Shown here: piece by piece, positions 28,205 to 37,832 of the stretch
How the letters are laid out: every line of letters starts with the position of its first letter
Position numbering within the stretch: position 1 is the first letter of the stretch
Assembly: GCF_029623955.1 (NCBI RefSeq)
Contig: NZ_JARSBP010000003.1
Span: forward strand, 496,001-560,000
DNA from: Mycobacterium sp. 236(2023)
Lineage (GTDB): Bacteria; Actinomycetota; Actinomycetes; Mycobacteriales; Mycobacteriaceae
Reading direction: 5' to 3'
Length of the DNA: 64,000 bases
The notes under the pieces: generated by a model
Seen by the model: the letters and a program-made list of their open reading frames with translations, nothing else
The model's database searches: none
Told to the model about the DNA's origin: nothing
Position numbers and translations under genes: made by a program

Positions 28205-29866
28205 ATGCCCCACGTCATCACCCAGTCGTGTTGCAGCGACGGGTCGTGCGTCTACGCATGCCCGGTGAACTGCATCCACCCGTCGCCGGACGAGCCCGGG
28301 TTCGCGACCGCCGAGATGCTCTACATCGATCCGGTCGCGTGCGTCGATTGCGGCGCGTGTGTGTCGGCCTGTCCGGTCGGAGCGATCTCGCCTGACACGA
28401 AGCTCGAACCCGAGCAGTTGCCGTTCGTTGAACTCAACGCCGCGTTCTTTCCGAAGCGGGAAGGCAAGCTGCCGCCGACGTCGAAGCTGGCTCCGGTGCT
28501 CGAGGCGCCGGTCGTGCACGCTCGGCCGGCGGGCCCGTTGACCGTCGCGATCATCGGCTCGGGCCCCGCCGCGATGTACGCCGCCGATGAGTTGCTCACG
28601 CAGCAGGGTGTCCGCGTCAACGTGTTCGAGAAGCTGCCGACGCCCTACGGTCTGGTCCGCGCCGGCGTCGCGCCGGACCATCAGAAGACGAAGACCGTCA
28701 CGCGACTCTTCGACAAGATCGCCGGGCGGCCGGGGTTCACCTTCTTCCTCAACGTGGAGGTGGGCGCGGATCTGACGCACGACGAGCTTCTCGCCCATCA
28801 CCACGCGGTGCTCTACGCCGTGGGCGCCCCGAACGACCGCCGCCTCGACGTCGACGGCATCGATCTGCCCGGCACCGCCACGGCCACCGAGGTGGTCGCC
28901 TGGTACAACGGGCACCCCGATTTCGCCGATCTGCCTGTCGATCTCAGCGGTGGGCGGGTCGTCATCGTCGGCAACGGCAACGTCGCCCTCGATGTCGCTC
29001 GCATCCTCACCACCGGTCCGGATGCGTTGGCGCGCACCGATATCGCCGACCATGCCTTGGCGGCGCTGCGCGGTTCGCGGGTCCAGGAAGTCGTGATCGC
29101 CGCCCGGCGCGGCCCGGCGGCGTCGGCGTTCACGCTGCCCGAGTTGATCGGTCTGACGGCTGCGTGCGAGGTGGTGCTCGATCCGGTCGACCACGAGCGG
29201 GTCCTGGCCGACCTGGCCGCGGAGACAGACGCACTCACCCGCAACAAGCTGGAGATCCTGGCCAAGCTCGGCGACTCGGCCGTTCCGGTCGACCGTCCGC
29301 GGATCCGGCTGGCCTACAACCTGACACCTGCCCGGGTGCTGGGCGAAGGCAAGGCCGCAGGCGTCGAGTTCACGGTCACCGGCTCCGACGAGCGCGTCGA
29401 GATGGCGGCCGGGCTGGTGCTCACCTCGATCGGCTATCGCGGCAAGCCCATTCGTGGGCTTCCGTTCGACGACGCCGCCGCCGTGGTGCCCAACGAGGGT
29501 GGTCGCGTGACGGATGCGCCCGGCAGTTACGTCGCCGGCTGGATCAAGCGCGGTCCGACGGGCTTCATCGGCACCAACAAGTCGTGTGCCGCCGAGACGG
29601 TCCACACTCTCGTCGCCGACTACAACGCCGGACGGCTCACCGACCCCGCCCACAAGGCCTCGGCGCTGGAACGGTTCGTGCGCGGACGGCAGCCCGGCGC
29701 CGTCGGGGCCGCCGGATGGAAGGCGATCGACGACGCCGAGGTCGCCCGCGGCGGTGAGTTGCGCCCGCGCGACAAGTTCACGTCCGTCGGCGAGATGTGC
29801 GAGGCGGCGGCGACCGCACCGCCCACGCCGTTGCGACAACGGCTGCTGGCCGGACTTCGGCGCTGA
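28205..29866 (+). CDS. fprB: ferredoxin-NADP reductase with fused ferredoxin domain, FprB
   Basis: 553 residues. Residues 1-70 form a bacterial ferredoxin domain with cysteines C9, C15, C19 and C23 for one cluster and C46, C49, C52 and C56 for the second (CVDCGACVSACP). Then comes an adrenodoxin-reductase-like flavoprotein: FAD site AIIGSGPAAMYAADEL from about residue 112, the segment KLPTPYGLVRAGVAPDH, and the NADP site VIVGNGNVALDVAR. The end GWIKRGPTGFIGTNK is typical of the family. It matches M. tuberculosis FprB and moves electrons between NADPH and its own iron-sulfur domain. Operon with the diiron protein upstream. Confidence 0.95.
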   Translation: MPHVITQSCCSDGSCVYACPVNCIHPSPDEPGFATAEMLYIDPVACVDCGACVSACPVGAISPDTKLEPEQLPFVELNAAFFPKREGKLPPTSKLAPVLEAPVVHARPAGPLTVAIIGSGPAAMYAADELLTQQGVRVNVFEKLPTPYGLVRAGVAPDHQKTKTVTRLFDKIAGRPGFTFFLNVEVGADLTHDELLAHHHAVLYAVGAPNDRRLDVDGIDLPGTATATEVVAWYNGHPDFADLPVDLSGGRVVIVGNGNVALDVARILTTGPDALARTDIADHALAALRGSRVQEVVIAARRGPAASAFTLPELIGLTAACEVVLDPVDHERVLADLAAETDALTRNKLEILAKLGDSAVPVDRPRIRLAYNLTPARVLGEGKAAGVEFTVTGSDERVEMAAGLVLTSIGYRGKPIRGLPFDDAAAVVPNEGGRVTDAPGSYVAGWIKRGPTGFIGTNKSCAAETVHTLVADYNAGRLTDPAHKASALERFVRGRQPGAVGAAGWKAIDDAEVARGGELRPRDKFTSVGEMCEAAATAPPTPLRQRLLAGLRR

Positions 29867-29869
29867 AAC

Positions 29870-30646
29870 CTATTCGGCCCAGGCCTTGAGCACGTTGACG
29901 TACGGGGTCGGTTGTACCGACAGCTCACCGACATACGGGTGCTCGAGCAGGAAGATCAGGTACATGACGAACGCCAGCAGCGCGGACGTGAGGCCGACCG
30001 CGAGGGCGTGAACGAAGAGGTCGCGGGTGCCGAACAGAAACGTGAACCCGATGACCACGCCGCCGCCTCCGATCAGCAGGATCCACAGCGGAGTGGGCAC
30101 CGAAGCGTCTGCGGATGACACTCGCAGCTTCCGGTCGGCGCCGAGATCGTTGAGCCGCACGATCGCGTGGTCGAAGAACGCGATCTCGTTGCGCGTCTCG
30201 GGTTGCACCTGCAGGTAGCTCTCCCAGACGGTGTACAGCTCGTCGCTCTGATCCTCGATCCGCTCGCCGCGCTGCATGCGCGGGAACTCGTAGTCGACGA
30301 CGTTCCTGGTGTAGGCGATCAGGCTTTCCTGTATCCGGCTGCGCGACTCGATCGGCAGCGCGTCGGAGTCGCGCAGAAGGTCGCCGATGGCGGCCGCCTC
30401 CAGACCGCTCGCGTCCTCGGCGTCGCCGAACTGCTCCCACACGACCACCACGAGGAACGCGACGAGAACCGCGTAGAGGACGCCGGCGAGTTGGAACACC
30501 GAGCTGGACACCGCATTCGCACCTTCAAATCGCGTGTGCGACACCAGCTTGCGGAAGAGGATCAGCCCGCCGACGGAGATGGAGACGAACACCGCAACCC
30601 AGAGGAAGCCGAGGATCGGCGCAGGAATCTGCAATAGCCAGAGCAC
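29870..30646 (-). CDS. DUF4239 membrane protein (bestrophin-like)
   Basis: 258 residues with two N-terminal membrane helices (about 9-27 and 52-69), a long helical soluble domain (about 75-185) and two C-terminal membrane helices (about 187-205 and 215-235). This is the layout of DUF4239, sometimes called bestrophin-like; an anion-channel role is not shown. The start is GTG 30646, with AGGGTGAT about 7 nt upstream. The stop is 3 bp from the fprB stop, convergent. On the same strand it follows the VOC gene by 69 bp. Confidence 0.82.
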   Translation of the reverse strand: MLWLLQIPAPILGFLWVAVFVSISVGGLILFRKLVSHTRFEGANAVSSSVFQLAGVLYAVLVAFLVVVVWEQFGDAEDASGLEAAAIGDLLRDSDALPIESRSRIQESLIAYTRNVVDYEFPRMQRGERIEDQSDELYTVWESYLQVQPETRNEIAFFDHAIVRLNDLGADRKLRVSSADASVPTPLWILLIGGGGVVIGFTFLFGTRDLFVHALAVGLTSALLAFVMYLIFLLEHPYVGELSVQPTPYVNVLKAWAE

Positions 30647-30715
30647 AGATCACCCTCGCATCTGGTGCCCGCGTCCGCGGCGCAACCGGGGAATCTGTCC
30701 AGCTCGAACGACTGA

Positions 30716-31177
30716 TCAGGCCTGGCTGCCCATGTCGGCGAGCACCTGCTGCATGTCGACCTCTTTGACGGTCTCCGCCAGCGACCACTGGTGGCCGAAC
30801 GGATCCCGCACCACGCCGTACCGGTCACCCCAGAACTGGTCCTCCAACGGCTGCACGACGGTGGCGCCCGCGTCGAGTGCGCGCTGGAACCGTCCCTCGA
30901 CGTCGGGGCCGTGCAGGTGGATCGTCACCGACGAACCGCCCAACGCGGTCGGAGTGCTGGACCTGCCGTCGCAGAACTCCGGGAAGTCGTCGTTGAGGAA
31001 CACCATGGCGCCGTTGATCTGGAAGGCGGCGTGCATGAGCTTGCCCTCCGGTCCGGGCAGTCGTGCCATCTCGACGGCGCCGAAAGCCTTGGCGTAGAAG
31101 TCGAGTGCGGCCGCGCCGTCGCCGACGACGAGATGCGGAACGAGCATCGGGGTATTGGCTTCTTCTGGCAGTGCCAT
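30716..31177 (-). CDS. PhnB-type VOC (glyoxalase/bleomycin-resistance) family protein
   Basis: A 153-residue protein of the vicinal oxygen chelate superfamily, with the paired beta-alpha-beta-beta-beta units seen in HLVVGDGAAALDFYAKAFGA and VTIHLHGPDVEGRFQRALDAGA. The closing part DQFWGDRYGVVRDPFGHQWSLA is typical of PhnB-like proteins. It matches M. tuberculosis Rv0887c by position. The metal and substrate are unknown. AGGAGG lies 4 nt before the ATG. Confidence 0.87.
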   Translation of the reverse strand: MALPEEANTPMLVPHLVVGDGAAALDFYAKAFGAVEMARLPGPEGKLMHAAFQINGAMVFLNDDFPEFCDGRSSTPTALGGSSVTIHLHGPDVEGRFQRALDAGATVVQPLEDQFWGDRYGVVRDPFGHQWSLAETVKEVDMQQVLADMGSQA

Positions 31178-31249
31178 GGTTCCTCCTAGGTGGGGTCGGT
31201 CACCGGGATAGACCCACCCTCGCGCAGAAACTCATCGCCTACCAGACCT

Positions 31250-31864
31250 TCAGACCACGGAGAACCCCGGCGGCAGTTCGGAGCGCCCGGTGAGGGCGAG
31301 CAGAACCGCGGGTCCGTGGCCGAGTGCGACCCCGATCCGGGCGGCCAGTGCGGCGGCGTCGGCGAGGACGTCATCGGGTGGGGCGTGGTCGATCCCGGCG
31401 GCGCGTGCGATGTCGATCCCGTGCACGGCGAACTCGAAGACCCGCGTCGGAAGGTAGCTGCTCAGCCGTATCCCGAGGCCGCCGATCACCTCGATCAGCG
31501 GATCGTCGACGGCGTCGAGGTCGGCGAGGACGGTGCTCACCAGCGTGTCGACGGCGGCGACGGGGTCGGCGCCGAGATCGCGGCCCGCCTGGCGGCCCCG
31601 TTCGAGGATGGCGTCACCGCCGATGGCCGCCGAGAGTTCAAGGACCCGCACGTAGTAGTCGGCGGCGCTGGTCACGTCCTCACGTTGCGCGGGTGCCCCG
31701 AGGTAGGTGCTGACCGTGACGAGTGAGCGTGACGTGTGGCCCACCAGGTCCCGCAGGGTCCAGTCGCCCAGACCCGGGCCGTCCCAGCGGTCGTCGGGGA
31801 TGCGGCGGACCAGGTCGGCGAAACTGCGTGCCGCCGACTCGTACAGGGCCCGGGGCGCGGTCAT
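31250..31864 (-). CDS. mycothiol-dependent maleylpyruvate isomerase-like protein
   Basis: 204 residues from ATG 31864. It is of the DinB/MDMPI fold. Zinc ligands fit H43 (VGHTSRS), E144 and H148 (EFAVHGID); the last two numbers match those of the C. glutamicum mycothiol-dependent maleylpyruvate isomerase. Such proteins add or use mycothiol in isomerisation or conjugation; the substrate here is unknown. Its ATG overlaps the citA stop by four bases (ATGA), which shows co-translation with citrate synthase. An upstream in-frame extension to 32005 lies inside citA and is not the start. Confidence 0.82.
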   Translation of the reverse strand: MTAPRALYESAARSFADLVRRIPDDRWDGPGLGDWTLRDLVGHTSRSLVTVSTYLGAPAQREDVTSAADYYVRVLELSAAIGGDAILERGRQAGRDLGADPVAAVDTLVSTVLADLDAVDDPLIEVIGGLGIRLSSYLPTRVFEFAVHGIDIARAAGIDHAPPDDVLADAAALAARIGVALGHGPAVLLALTGRSELPPGFSVV

Positions 31865-32982
31865 TTGCGGGTCAGCAGGTCCCAGCCCTCGACCGATTCG
31901 GGGCTGCGCGGTTCGGGGCCGACGTAGATCGCCGACGGCCGGACGAGCTTGCCGAGGCGCTTCTGCTCCATGATGTGCGCGCACCATCCGGCGGTGCGAC
32001 CGCACGTGAACATCGCGGGCATCATGTTCGGCGGAACCTGCGCGAAGTCGAGGATCACCGCGGCCCAGAACTCGACGTTGGTCTCGATGGCGCGGTCGGG
32101 TCTGCGCTCGCGCAATTCGGCCAGCGCGGCCTGCTCCAGCGCGGCGGCCACCTCGTAGCGCGGCGCCTCGAGCCGTTGGGCGGTGGCGCGGAGCACCCGC
32201 GCCCGCGGATCCTCGGCCCGGTACACGCGGTGCCCGAAGCCCATCAGCTTCTCGTTGCGGTCGAGGATGCCCTTGACGACTGCGCGGGCGTCGCCGGTCT
32301 TCTCGGCCTCTTCGATCATGGGGATGACGCGGGCGGGAGCGCCGCCGTGCAGCGGTCCGCTCATCGCGCCGATGGCGCCCGACAGCGCGGCGGCGACGTC
32401 GGCACCGGTCGAGGCGATGACGCGCGCGGTGAAGGTGGACGCGTTCATGCCGTGCTCGGCCGCGCTGACCCAGTAGGCGTCGATCGCCTCGATGTGCCGC
32501 GGATCCGGCTCACCCTGCCAGCGGGTCATGAAACGTGCTGTGACGGTGTCACATTCGTCGACGGTGCGCTGCGGCACCGCCGGCTGGTAGATGCCGCGGG
32601 CGGACTGGGCGACGTAGGACAGCGCCATCACCGAGGCGCGGGCCAGCTGGTCGCGGGCGGTCTGGTCGTCGATGTCGAGCAGTGGCGGATACCCCCAGAT
32701 CGGGGCGAGCATCGCCAGGCCTGCCTGCACGTCGACACGGACGTCGCCGCTGTGGATCGGGAGCGGGAACGGCTCGGCAGGGGGCAGTCCGCGGCCGAAG
32801 CTGCCGTCGACCAGCAGCCCCCACACGTCCCCGAAGGTGACCCCGTCGGCCACGAGATCTTCGATGTCGACGCCGCGGTAACGCAGTGCGCCGCCGTCCT
32901 TGTCGGGTTCGGCGATCTCCGTCTCGAACGCCACCACCCCGGCCAAACCGGGGGCGAAATCCTTCGGCACCGCAGTCGTCAT
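31861..32982 (-). CDS. citA: citrate synthase 2
   Basis: 373 residues from ATG 32982, the same as M. tuberculosis CitA (Rv0889c). It condenses oxaloacetate and acetyl-CoA. Active-site segments are [44 protein letters not shown] and [12 protein letters not shown], holding the two catalytic histidines and the aspartate. It is one of two citrate synthases in this window; gltA2 at 34612 is the longer hexameric type. Citrate synthase 2 may serve 2-methylcitrate chemistry in some relatives. Divergent from pdxH across 64 bp and translationally coupled to the isomerase-like gene. Confidence 0.94.
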   Translation of the reverse strand: MTTAVPKDFAPGLAGVVAFETEIAEPDKDGGALRYRGVDIEDLVADGVTFGDVWGLLVDGSFGRGLPPAEPFPLPIHSGDVRVDVQAGLAMLAPIWGYPPLLDIDDQTARDQLARASVMALSYVAQSARGIYQPAVPQRTVDECDTVTARFMTRWQGEPDPRHIEAIDAYWVSAAEHGMNASTFTARVIASTGADVAAALSGAIGAMSGPLHGGAPARVIPMIEEAEKTGDARAVVKGILDRNEKLMGFGHRVYRAEDPRARVLRATAQRLEAPRYEVAAALEQAALAELRERRPDRAIETNVEFWAAVILDFAQVPPNMMPAMFTCGRTAGWCAHIMEQKRLGKLVRPSAIYVGPEPRSPESVEGWDLLTRK

Positions 32983-33046
32983 GCGCCGATTGTTGCACGC
33001 GTCGGCGAGCCGACCATTGGGCTCCGGCGGGCGTAGCGTTTGGCGC

Positions 33047-33724
33047 GTGGGCACTTCCGATGACCTGGCGCGGATGCGGGTCGAATACGGCTCGGCGGAG
33101 AAGGACGGCAGCAGCGATCTGGACGCCGACTGGCTGGACATCGGTTGGGTGGCGCTGCTCAACCGGTGGATGGACGAGGCGTGGCGGGCCGGCGTCTCCG
33201 AGGCCAACGCGATGGTTGTGGGGACCGTCGACGGTGACGGCCGGCCGGTCACCCGAACCGTGCTGTGTAAGGGCATCGACGAGTCGGGAATCTCGTTCTA
33301 CACCAACTACGAGTCCGACAAAGGGCAGCAATTGGCGGCCTGCCCGTACGCGTCGGCGACGTTCCCGTGGTACCTGATGGGCCGCCAGGTCCATGTGCGA
33401 GGTTCGGTGACCAAGGTGTCGCCGGAGGCCACCGCCGACTACTGGAGCAAGCGGCCGCGCGGATCTCAGCTGGGGGCGTGGGCGTCGCAGCAGAGCAGGC
33501 CGATCGCGTCGCGGTCGGCGTTGATGGCGCAGCTCGCCGATGTCACCGAGCGCTTCGCGGACGTCGACGAGGTGCCGGTGCCGCCGCACTGGGGCGGTTA
33601 CCTGATCGCCCCCGACGTGGTCGAGTTCTGGCAGGGCCGGGAGAACCGGGTGCACAACAGGATTCGACTCCGTGGCGGCACGCCGGGCGAGGCGGGCGGC
33701 GCGGTGGAGCGCCTGCAGCCGTGA
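33047..33724 (+). CDS. pdxH: pyridoxine/pyridoxamine 5'-phosphate oxidase
   Basis: 225 residues from GTG 33047. It oxidises PNP/PMP to PLP with FMN and O2. Evidence: the leading helix [54 protein letters not shown], the FMN/PLP segment [14 protein letters not shown], and the C-terminal [17 protein letters not shown] that is diagnostic of true PdxH. In M. tuberculosis pdxH is elsewhere (Rv2607), while fast growers carry it close to gltA. Its length is near 224 in M. tuberculosis. Confidence 0.94.
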   Translation: MGTSDDLARMRVEYGSAEKDGSSDLDADWLDIGWVALLNRWMDEAWRAGVSEANAMVVGTVDGDGRPVTRTVLCKGIDESGISFYTNYESDKGQQLAACPYASATFPWYLMGRQVHVRGSVTKVSPEATADYWSKRPRGSQLGAWASQQSRPIASRSALMAQLADVTERFADVDEVPVPPHWGGYLIAPDVVEFWQGRENRVHNRIRLRGGTPGEAGGAVERLQP

Positions 33725-33803
33725 CAGCGGGCCTCTCATGTTCGCCGGCGCCGGGTGAAATGGTCCGGTTTGTGTGGCCCATTTAGGACAAATCACGAGC
33801 GGC

Positions 33804-33813
33804 GACAATTGTC
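33804..33813. promoter_or_regulatory. palindrome GACAATTGTC before tetR gene
   Basis: A perfect 10-bp palindrome, with a further GGACAAAT copy at 33786. It is 55 bp before the TetR gene and 80 bp after pdxH. Self-regulation by the TetR protein is the simplest reading; TetR sites are often short AT-cored palindromes like this. Confidence 0.4.
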
Positions 33814-33867
33814 TTAACGTGCCATTTTCGCCCTCATCGCCCGCCCTGACGGGTTAGCATCCGGGGC

Positions 33868-34512
33868 GTGGCTGAATTCAGGGGGGAGCCGGTCCTCGGT
33901 TTGCGCGAGCGCAAGAAACGGCGCACTCGTGCCACGCTGATCGACGCGGCGGTCGGCCTCTGCGACCGCCAGGGATTCGATGCCACCACCGTCGACCAGA
34001 TCGCCGCGATCGCCGAAGTCTCGCCCCGCACGTTCAGCCGCTATTTCGCCACCAAGGACGCCATCGCGTTGGCACTCATCGACGAAGTGCTCGACAGCGC
34101 CGCAGCCGAACTGGTGGACCAGCCCCGGGATATCAGCCATCTGGAGTCGTTGCGCCGCGCGTACATCGCGATGGCGCGCAACACCAGGCTGGCGTCGGTC
34201 GGTGCGCTGACGTCGGAGCGCCTGCTGCAGATCCTGCGGATCGTCATGACATCGGCGACGCTGCGTCAGGCCGCGGTCGAGTACCGGGCCAACAAGGTCG
34301 ACGAGGTGGTCGCCCAGCGCATGGGGACCGACGTCGGCGACCGCAGGGTCAAACTGATGTCCGCGGTGTGGGGCGCGGTGCTCATCACCGCGATGACCGA
34401 CCTCGCTGCGCGCAGTGCATCCGGCATCGACGTCGACGACGTCGTCGCAGCGTTCGAGGACACTTTCGCCGAGTTTGCGGGAGAAATCGCCGGGCTGGCG
34501 CTGCCCGTCTGA
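33868..34512 (+). CDS. TetR-family transcriptional regulator
   Basis: 214 residues from GTG 33868. The N-terminal DNA-binding domain (about 13-62) has the TetR helix-turn-helix DAAVGLCDRQGFDATTVDQI and VSPRTFSRYFATKDAIAL. The rest is a helical ligand-binding/dimer domain with no assignable ligand. A palindrome in its upstream region may be its operator. It is between pdxH and gltA2 on the same strand, 99 bp before gltA2, so it could regulate gltA2, but that is only position. Confidence 0.87.
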   Translation: MAEFRGEPVLGLRERKKRRTRATLIDAAVGLCDRQGFDATTVDQIAAIAEVSPRTFSRYFATKDAIALALIDEVLDSAAAELVDQPRDISHLESLRRAYIAMARNTRLASVGALTSERLLQILRIVMTSATLRQAAVEYRANKVDEVVAQRMGTDVGDRRVKLMSAVWGAVLITAMTDLAARSASGIDVDDVVAAFEDTFAEFAGEIAGLALPV

Positions 34513-34551
34513 CGATGTAGCGGCCCCCCGCGGGCGTGGCTGCTGGAATGG

Positions 34552-34568
34552 GACTACCTTCTGTAGTC
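34552..34568 (+). promoter_or_regulatory. short inverted repeat before gltA2
   Basis: GACTAC (34552-34557), loop CTTCT, GTAGTC (34563-34568). It sits 44 bp before the gltA2 start and could be an operator or a leader hairpin. There is no other support. Confidence 0.3.
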
Positions 34569-34611
34569 AGACTCCGTGACCCGCGAGAGACCCGAACACG
34601 AAGGGATCCCA

Positions 34612-35913
<1,302 letters not shown>

Positions 35914-35958
35914 GGCACGCTCCCGAACGTCACACTTTCGTAGGTTGCATCTCGAAGG

Positions 35959-35994
35959 GTTGTAGTTTCACAATAGTTGTGTGAATACAACTAT
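35959..35994. promoter_or_regulatory. nested inverted repeats over the MFS pump start codon
   Basis: ATAGTTGT (35973-35980) and ACAACTAT (35987-35994) form a perfect dyad with a 6-bp spacer that contains the GTG start. Outside it GTTGTA (35959-35964) pairs with TACAAC (35986-35991), and TTCACA pairs with TGTGAA. Such a compact AT-rich dyad is typical of MarR-family operators, and a MarR gene is the next gene in the operon. Confidence 0.6.
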
Positions 35995-37420
35995 CGATGT
36001 GATGACGCCCAGGCGCAAGGCCATCATCCTGGCCTCCTGCTGCCTGAGCCTGCTCATCGTGTCGATGGACGCGACCATCGTGAACGTGGCGATCCCGTCG
36101 ATCCGGGACGACCTGGCGGCGACATCGGCGCAGATGCAGTGGGTCGTCGACATCTACACGCTGGTGCTGGCGTCGCTGTTGATGCTTTCGGGTGCCACCG
36201 GCGACCGCTTCGGCCGCAGGCGGGTGTTCCACATCGGCCTGACGATCTTCGCGATCGGGTCGCTGGCCTGCAGTCTGGCGCCGACCATCGATGCCCTGAT
36301 CGCTGCCAGGTTCCTGCAGGGGGTCGGCGGCTCGATGCTCAATCCTGTTGCACTGTCGATCATTTCGCAGATCTTCACCGGAAAGGTGGAGCGGGCGCGG
36401 GCGCTCGGCGTGTGGGGTGGCGTGGTCGGCATCTCGATGTCGCTGGGTCCGATCGTCGGCGGACTGCTGATCGAAACCGTCGGATGGCGTGCTGTCTTCT
36501 GGATCAACCTCCCGATCTGCGTCCTGGCTCTGGTGTTGACGCGGGTGTTCGTGCCCGAGTCCAAGTCGCTGACGATGCGCAACATCGACCCGATCGGACA
36601 GGCGCTGGCCGTCGTCTTCCTGTTCGGGGTGGTCTACGCGCTCATCGAGGGACCTGTCCTGGGCTGGACCGATCCGCGCGTTCTCGGACTCGGCGTCGCA
36701 GCGGTGCTGTCCTTTGCACTGTTCCTGCGATACGAGTCGCGGCGGACGGACCCGTTCGTGGACCTTCGCTTCTTCCGCAGCATCCCGTTCACGACGGCCA
36801 CCGTCAGCGCGGTCAGCGCGTTCGCCGCGTGGAGTGCATTCTTGTTCATGATGTCGCTGTACCTGCAGTTCGAGCGCGGCTTTTCCGCGATGTACACCGG
36901 CCTCATCTATCTCCCGATCGCCATTGGCGCACTGGTCTTCTCGCCGCTGTCGGGGCGCCTGGTCGGTCGGTACGGCGCCCGGCCGTCGATGGTCGTCTCG
37001 GGTCTGCTCATCGCTGTGGCGGCGGCACTGCTGTTGATCCTGTCCGCGACGACGCCGGTGTGGGAGCTGTTGATCATCTTCGCGGTGTTCGGTATCGGGT
37101 TCGCGATGGTGAACGCGCCGATCACCAACGCGGCGGTGAGCGGCATGCCCCTGGATCGGGCCGGTGCCGCGTCGGCGGTCACGTCGACCAGTCGCCAGGT
37201 GGGCGTGAGTATCGGTGTGGCGCTGTGCGGTTCGGTGGCGGGACAGGCGATGGCCAACCCCGGCGCCGACTTCGCGGCGGCGGCGCGCCCGCTGTGGTTC
37301 ATCTGCGTGGCCCTCGGTGTGCTCGTCACCGTGCTCGGCCTGTACGCGACCTCTCCGAAGGCGGTGCGCTCGGCCGAGCGGCTCGCCCCTCTGGTGGCAG
37401 GTGGTGCTCGTGCCCGGTAA
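35981..37420 (+). CDS. MFS drug/multidrug efflux pump, DHA2 (14-helix) type
   Basis: About 479 residues with the EmrB/QacA pattern: MDATIVNVAIPSIRDDL (motif D1), GDRFGRRRVF (motif A), RFLQGVGGSMLNPVALSI (motif B) and GPIVGGLLIETVGWRAVFWI (motif C of antiporters). It should export drugs or other hydrophobic compounds with proton exchange. The start may be GTG 35981 or ATG 36002; none has a ribosome site, so a leaderless mRNA is possible. Its 3' end overlaps the MarR gene start by 11 nt. Confidence 0.88.
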   Translation: MNTTIDVMTPRRKAIILASCCLSLLIVSMDATIVNVAIPSIRDDLAATSAQMQWVVDIYTLVLASLLMLSGATGDRFGRRRVFHIGLTIFAIGSLACSLAPTIDALIAARFLQGVGGSMLNPVALSIISQIFTGKVERARALGVWGGVVGISMSLGPIVGGLLIETVGWRAVFWINLPICVLALVLTRVFVPESKSLTMRNIDPIGQALAVVFLFGVVYALIEGPVLGWTDPRVLGLGVAAVLSFALFLRYESRRTDPFVDLRFFRSIPFTTATVSAVSAFAAWSAFLFMMSLYLQFERGFSAMYTGLIYLPIAIGALVFSPLSGRLVGRYGARPSMVVSGLLIAVAAALLLILSATTPVWELLIIFAVFGIGFAMVNAPITNAAVSGMPLDRAGAASAVTSTSRQVGVSIGVALCGSVAGQAMANPGADFAAAARPLWFICVALGVLVTVLGLYATSPKAVRSAERLAPLVAGGARAR

Positions 37421-37829
37421 CCCCCTCGCCGACGATATCTGGCGTGACCTGGCCGCCCTGGTTCTCGATCATCGCGACAGCTGGAAGCGAGCGGTCGTCG
37501 AAAGCTCAGGGCTGCCGTTCAGCAGGGTCCGGATATTGATGAGACTCAGCCGCAAACCCATGTCCGTCAAGCAGATCGCGGCGGCAGCCACGGTGGATGC
37601 GCCGGCGGCCACTGTCGCGGTCAACGATCTCGAAGAGCGCGGGCTGGTGGTGCGCCAGGTCGATCCGAGCAATCGGCGGTGCAAGGTGGTGTCCCTGACC
37701 GACGCGGGCCGTGACACCGTCGACGCGATCCAGGCCGTGCACGACCCCGCGCCGGACATTCTGGCGGCGCTGCCCGGTGACGACCTCGCGACACTGCGGC
37801 GGCTGCTGGACAAGCTCGACGCCGGCTGA
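37410..37829 (+). CDS. MarR-family transcriptional regulator
   Basis: 139 residues from GTG 37410 (GTG 37401 and 37404 are alternatives). The winged helix-turn-helix is RILMRLSRKPMSVKQIAAAA and then DAPAATVAVNDLEERGLVVR, with the wing PSNRRCKVVSLTDAG. The start lies inside the end of the MFS pump gene, so pump and regulator are co-translated. MarR proteins with such neighbours normally repress the pump and themselves until a toxic ligand binds; the nested dyad at the pump start is the likely operator. The stop is 3 bp from the convergent FAD oxidoreductase. Confidence 0.88.
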   Translation: MPGNPLADDIWRDLAALVLDHRDSWKRAVVESSGLPFSRVRILMRLSRKPMSVKQIAAAATVDAPAATVAVNDLEERGLVVRQVDPSNRRCKVVSLTDAGRDTVDAIQAVHDPAPDILAALPGDDLATLRRLLDKLDAG

Positions 37830-37832
37830 ATC

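Noticed and set aside
28127..29839. Long minus-strand open frame opposite fprB
   Set aside because: Fully antisense to a well-supported gene and without any recognisable motif.
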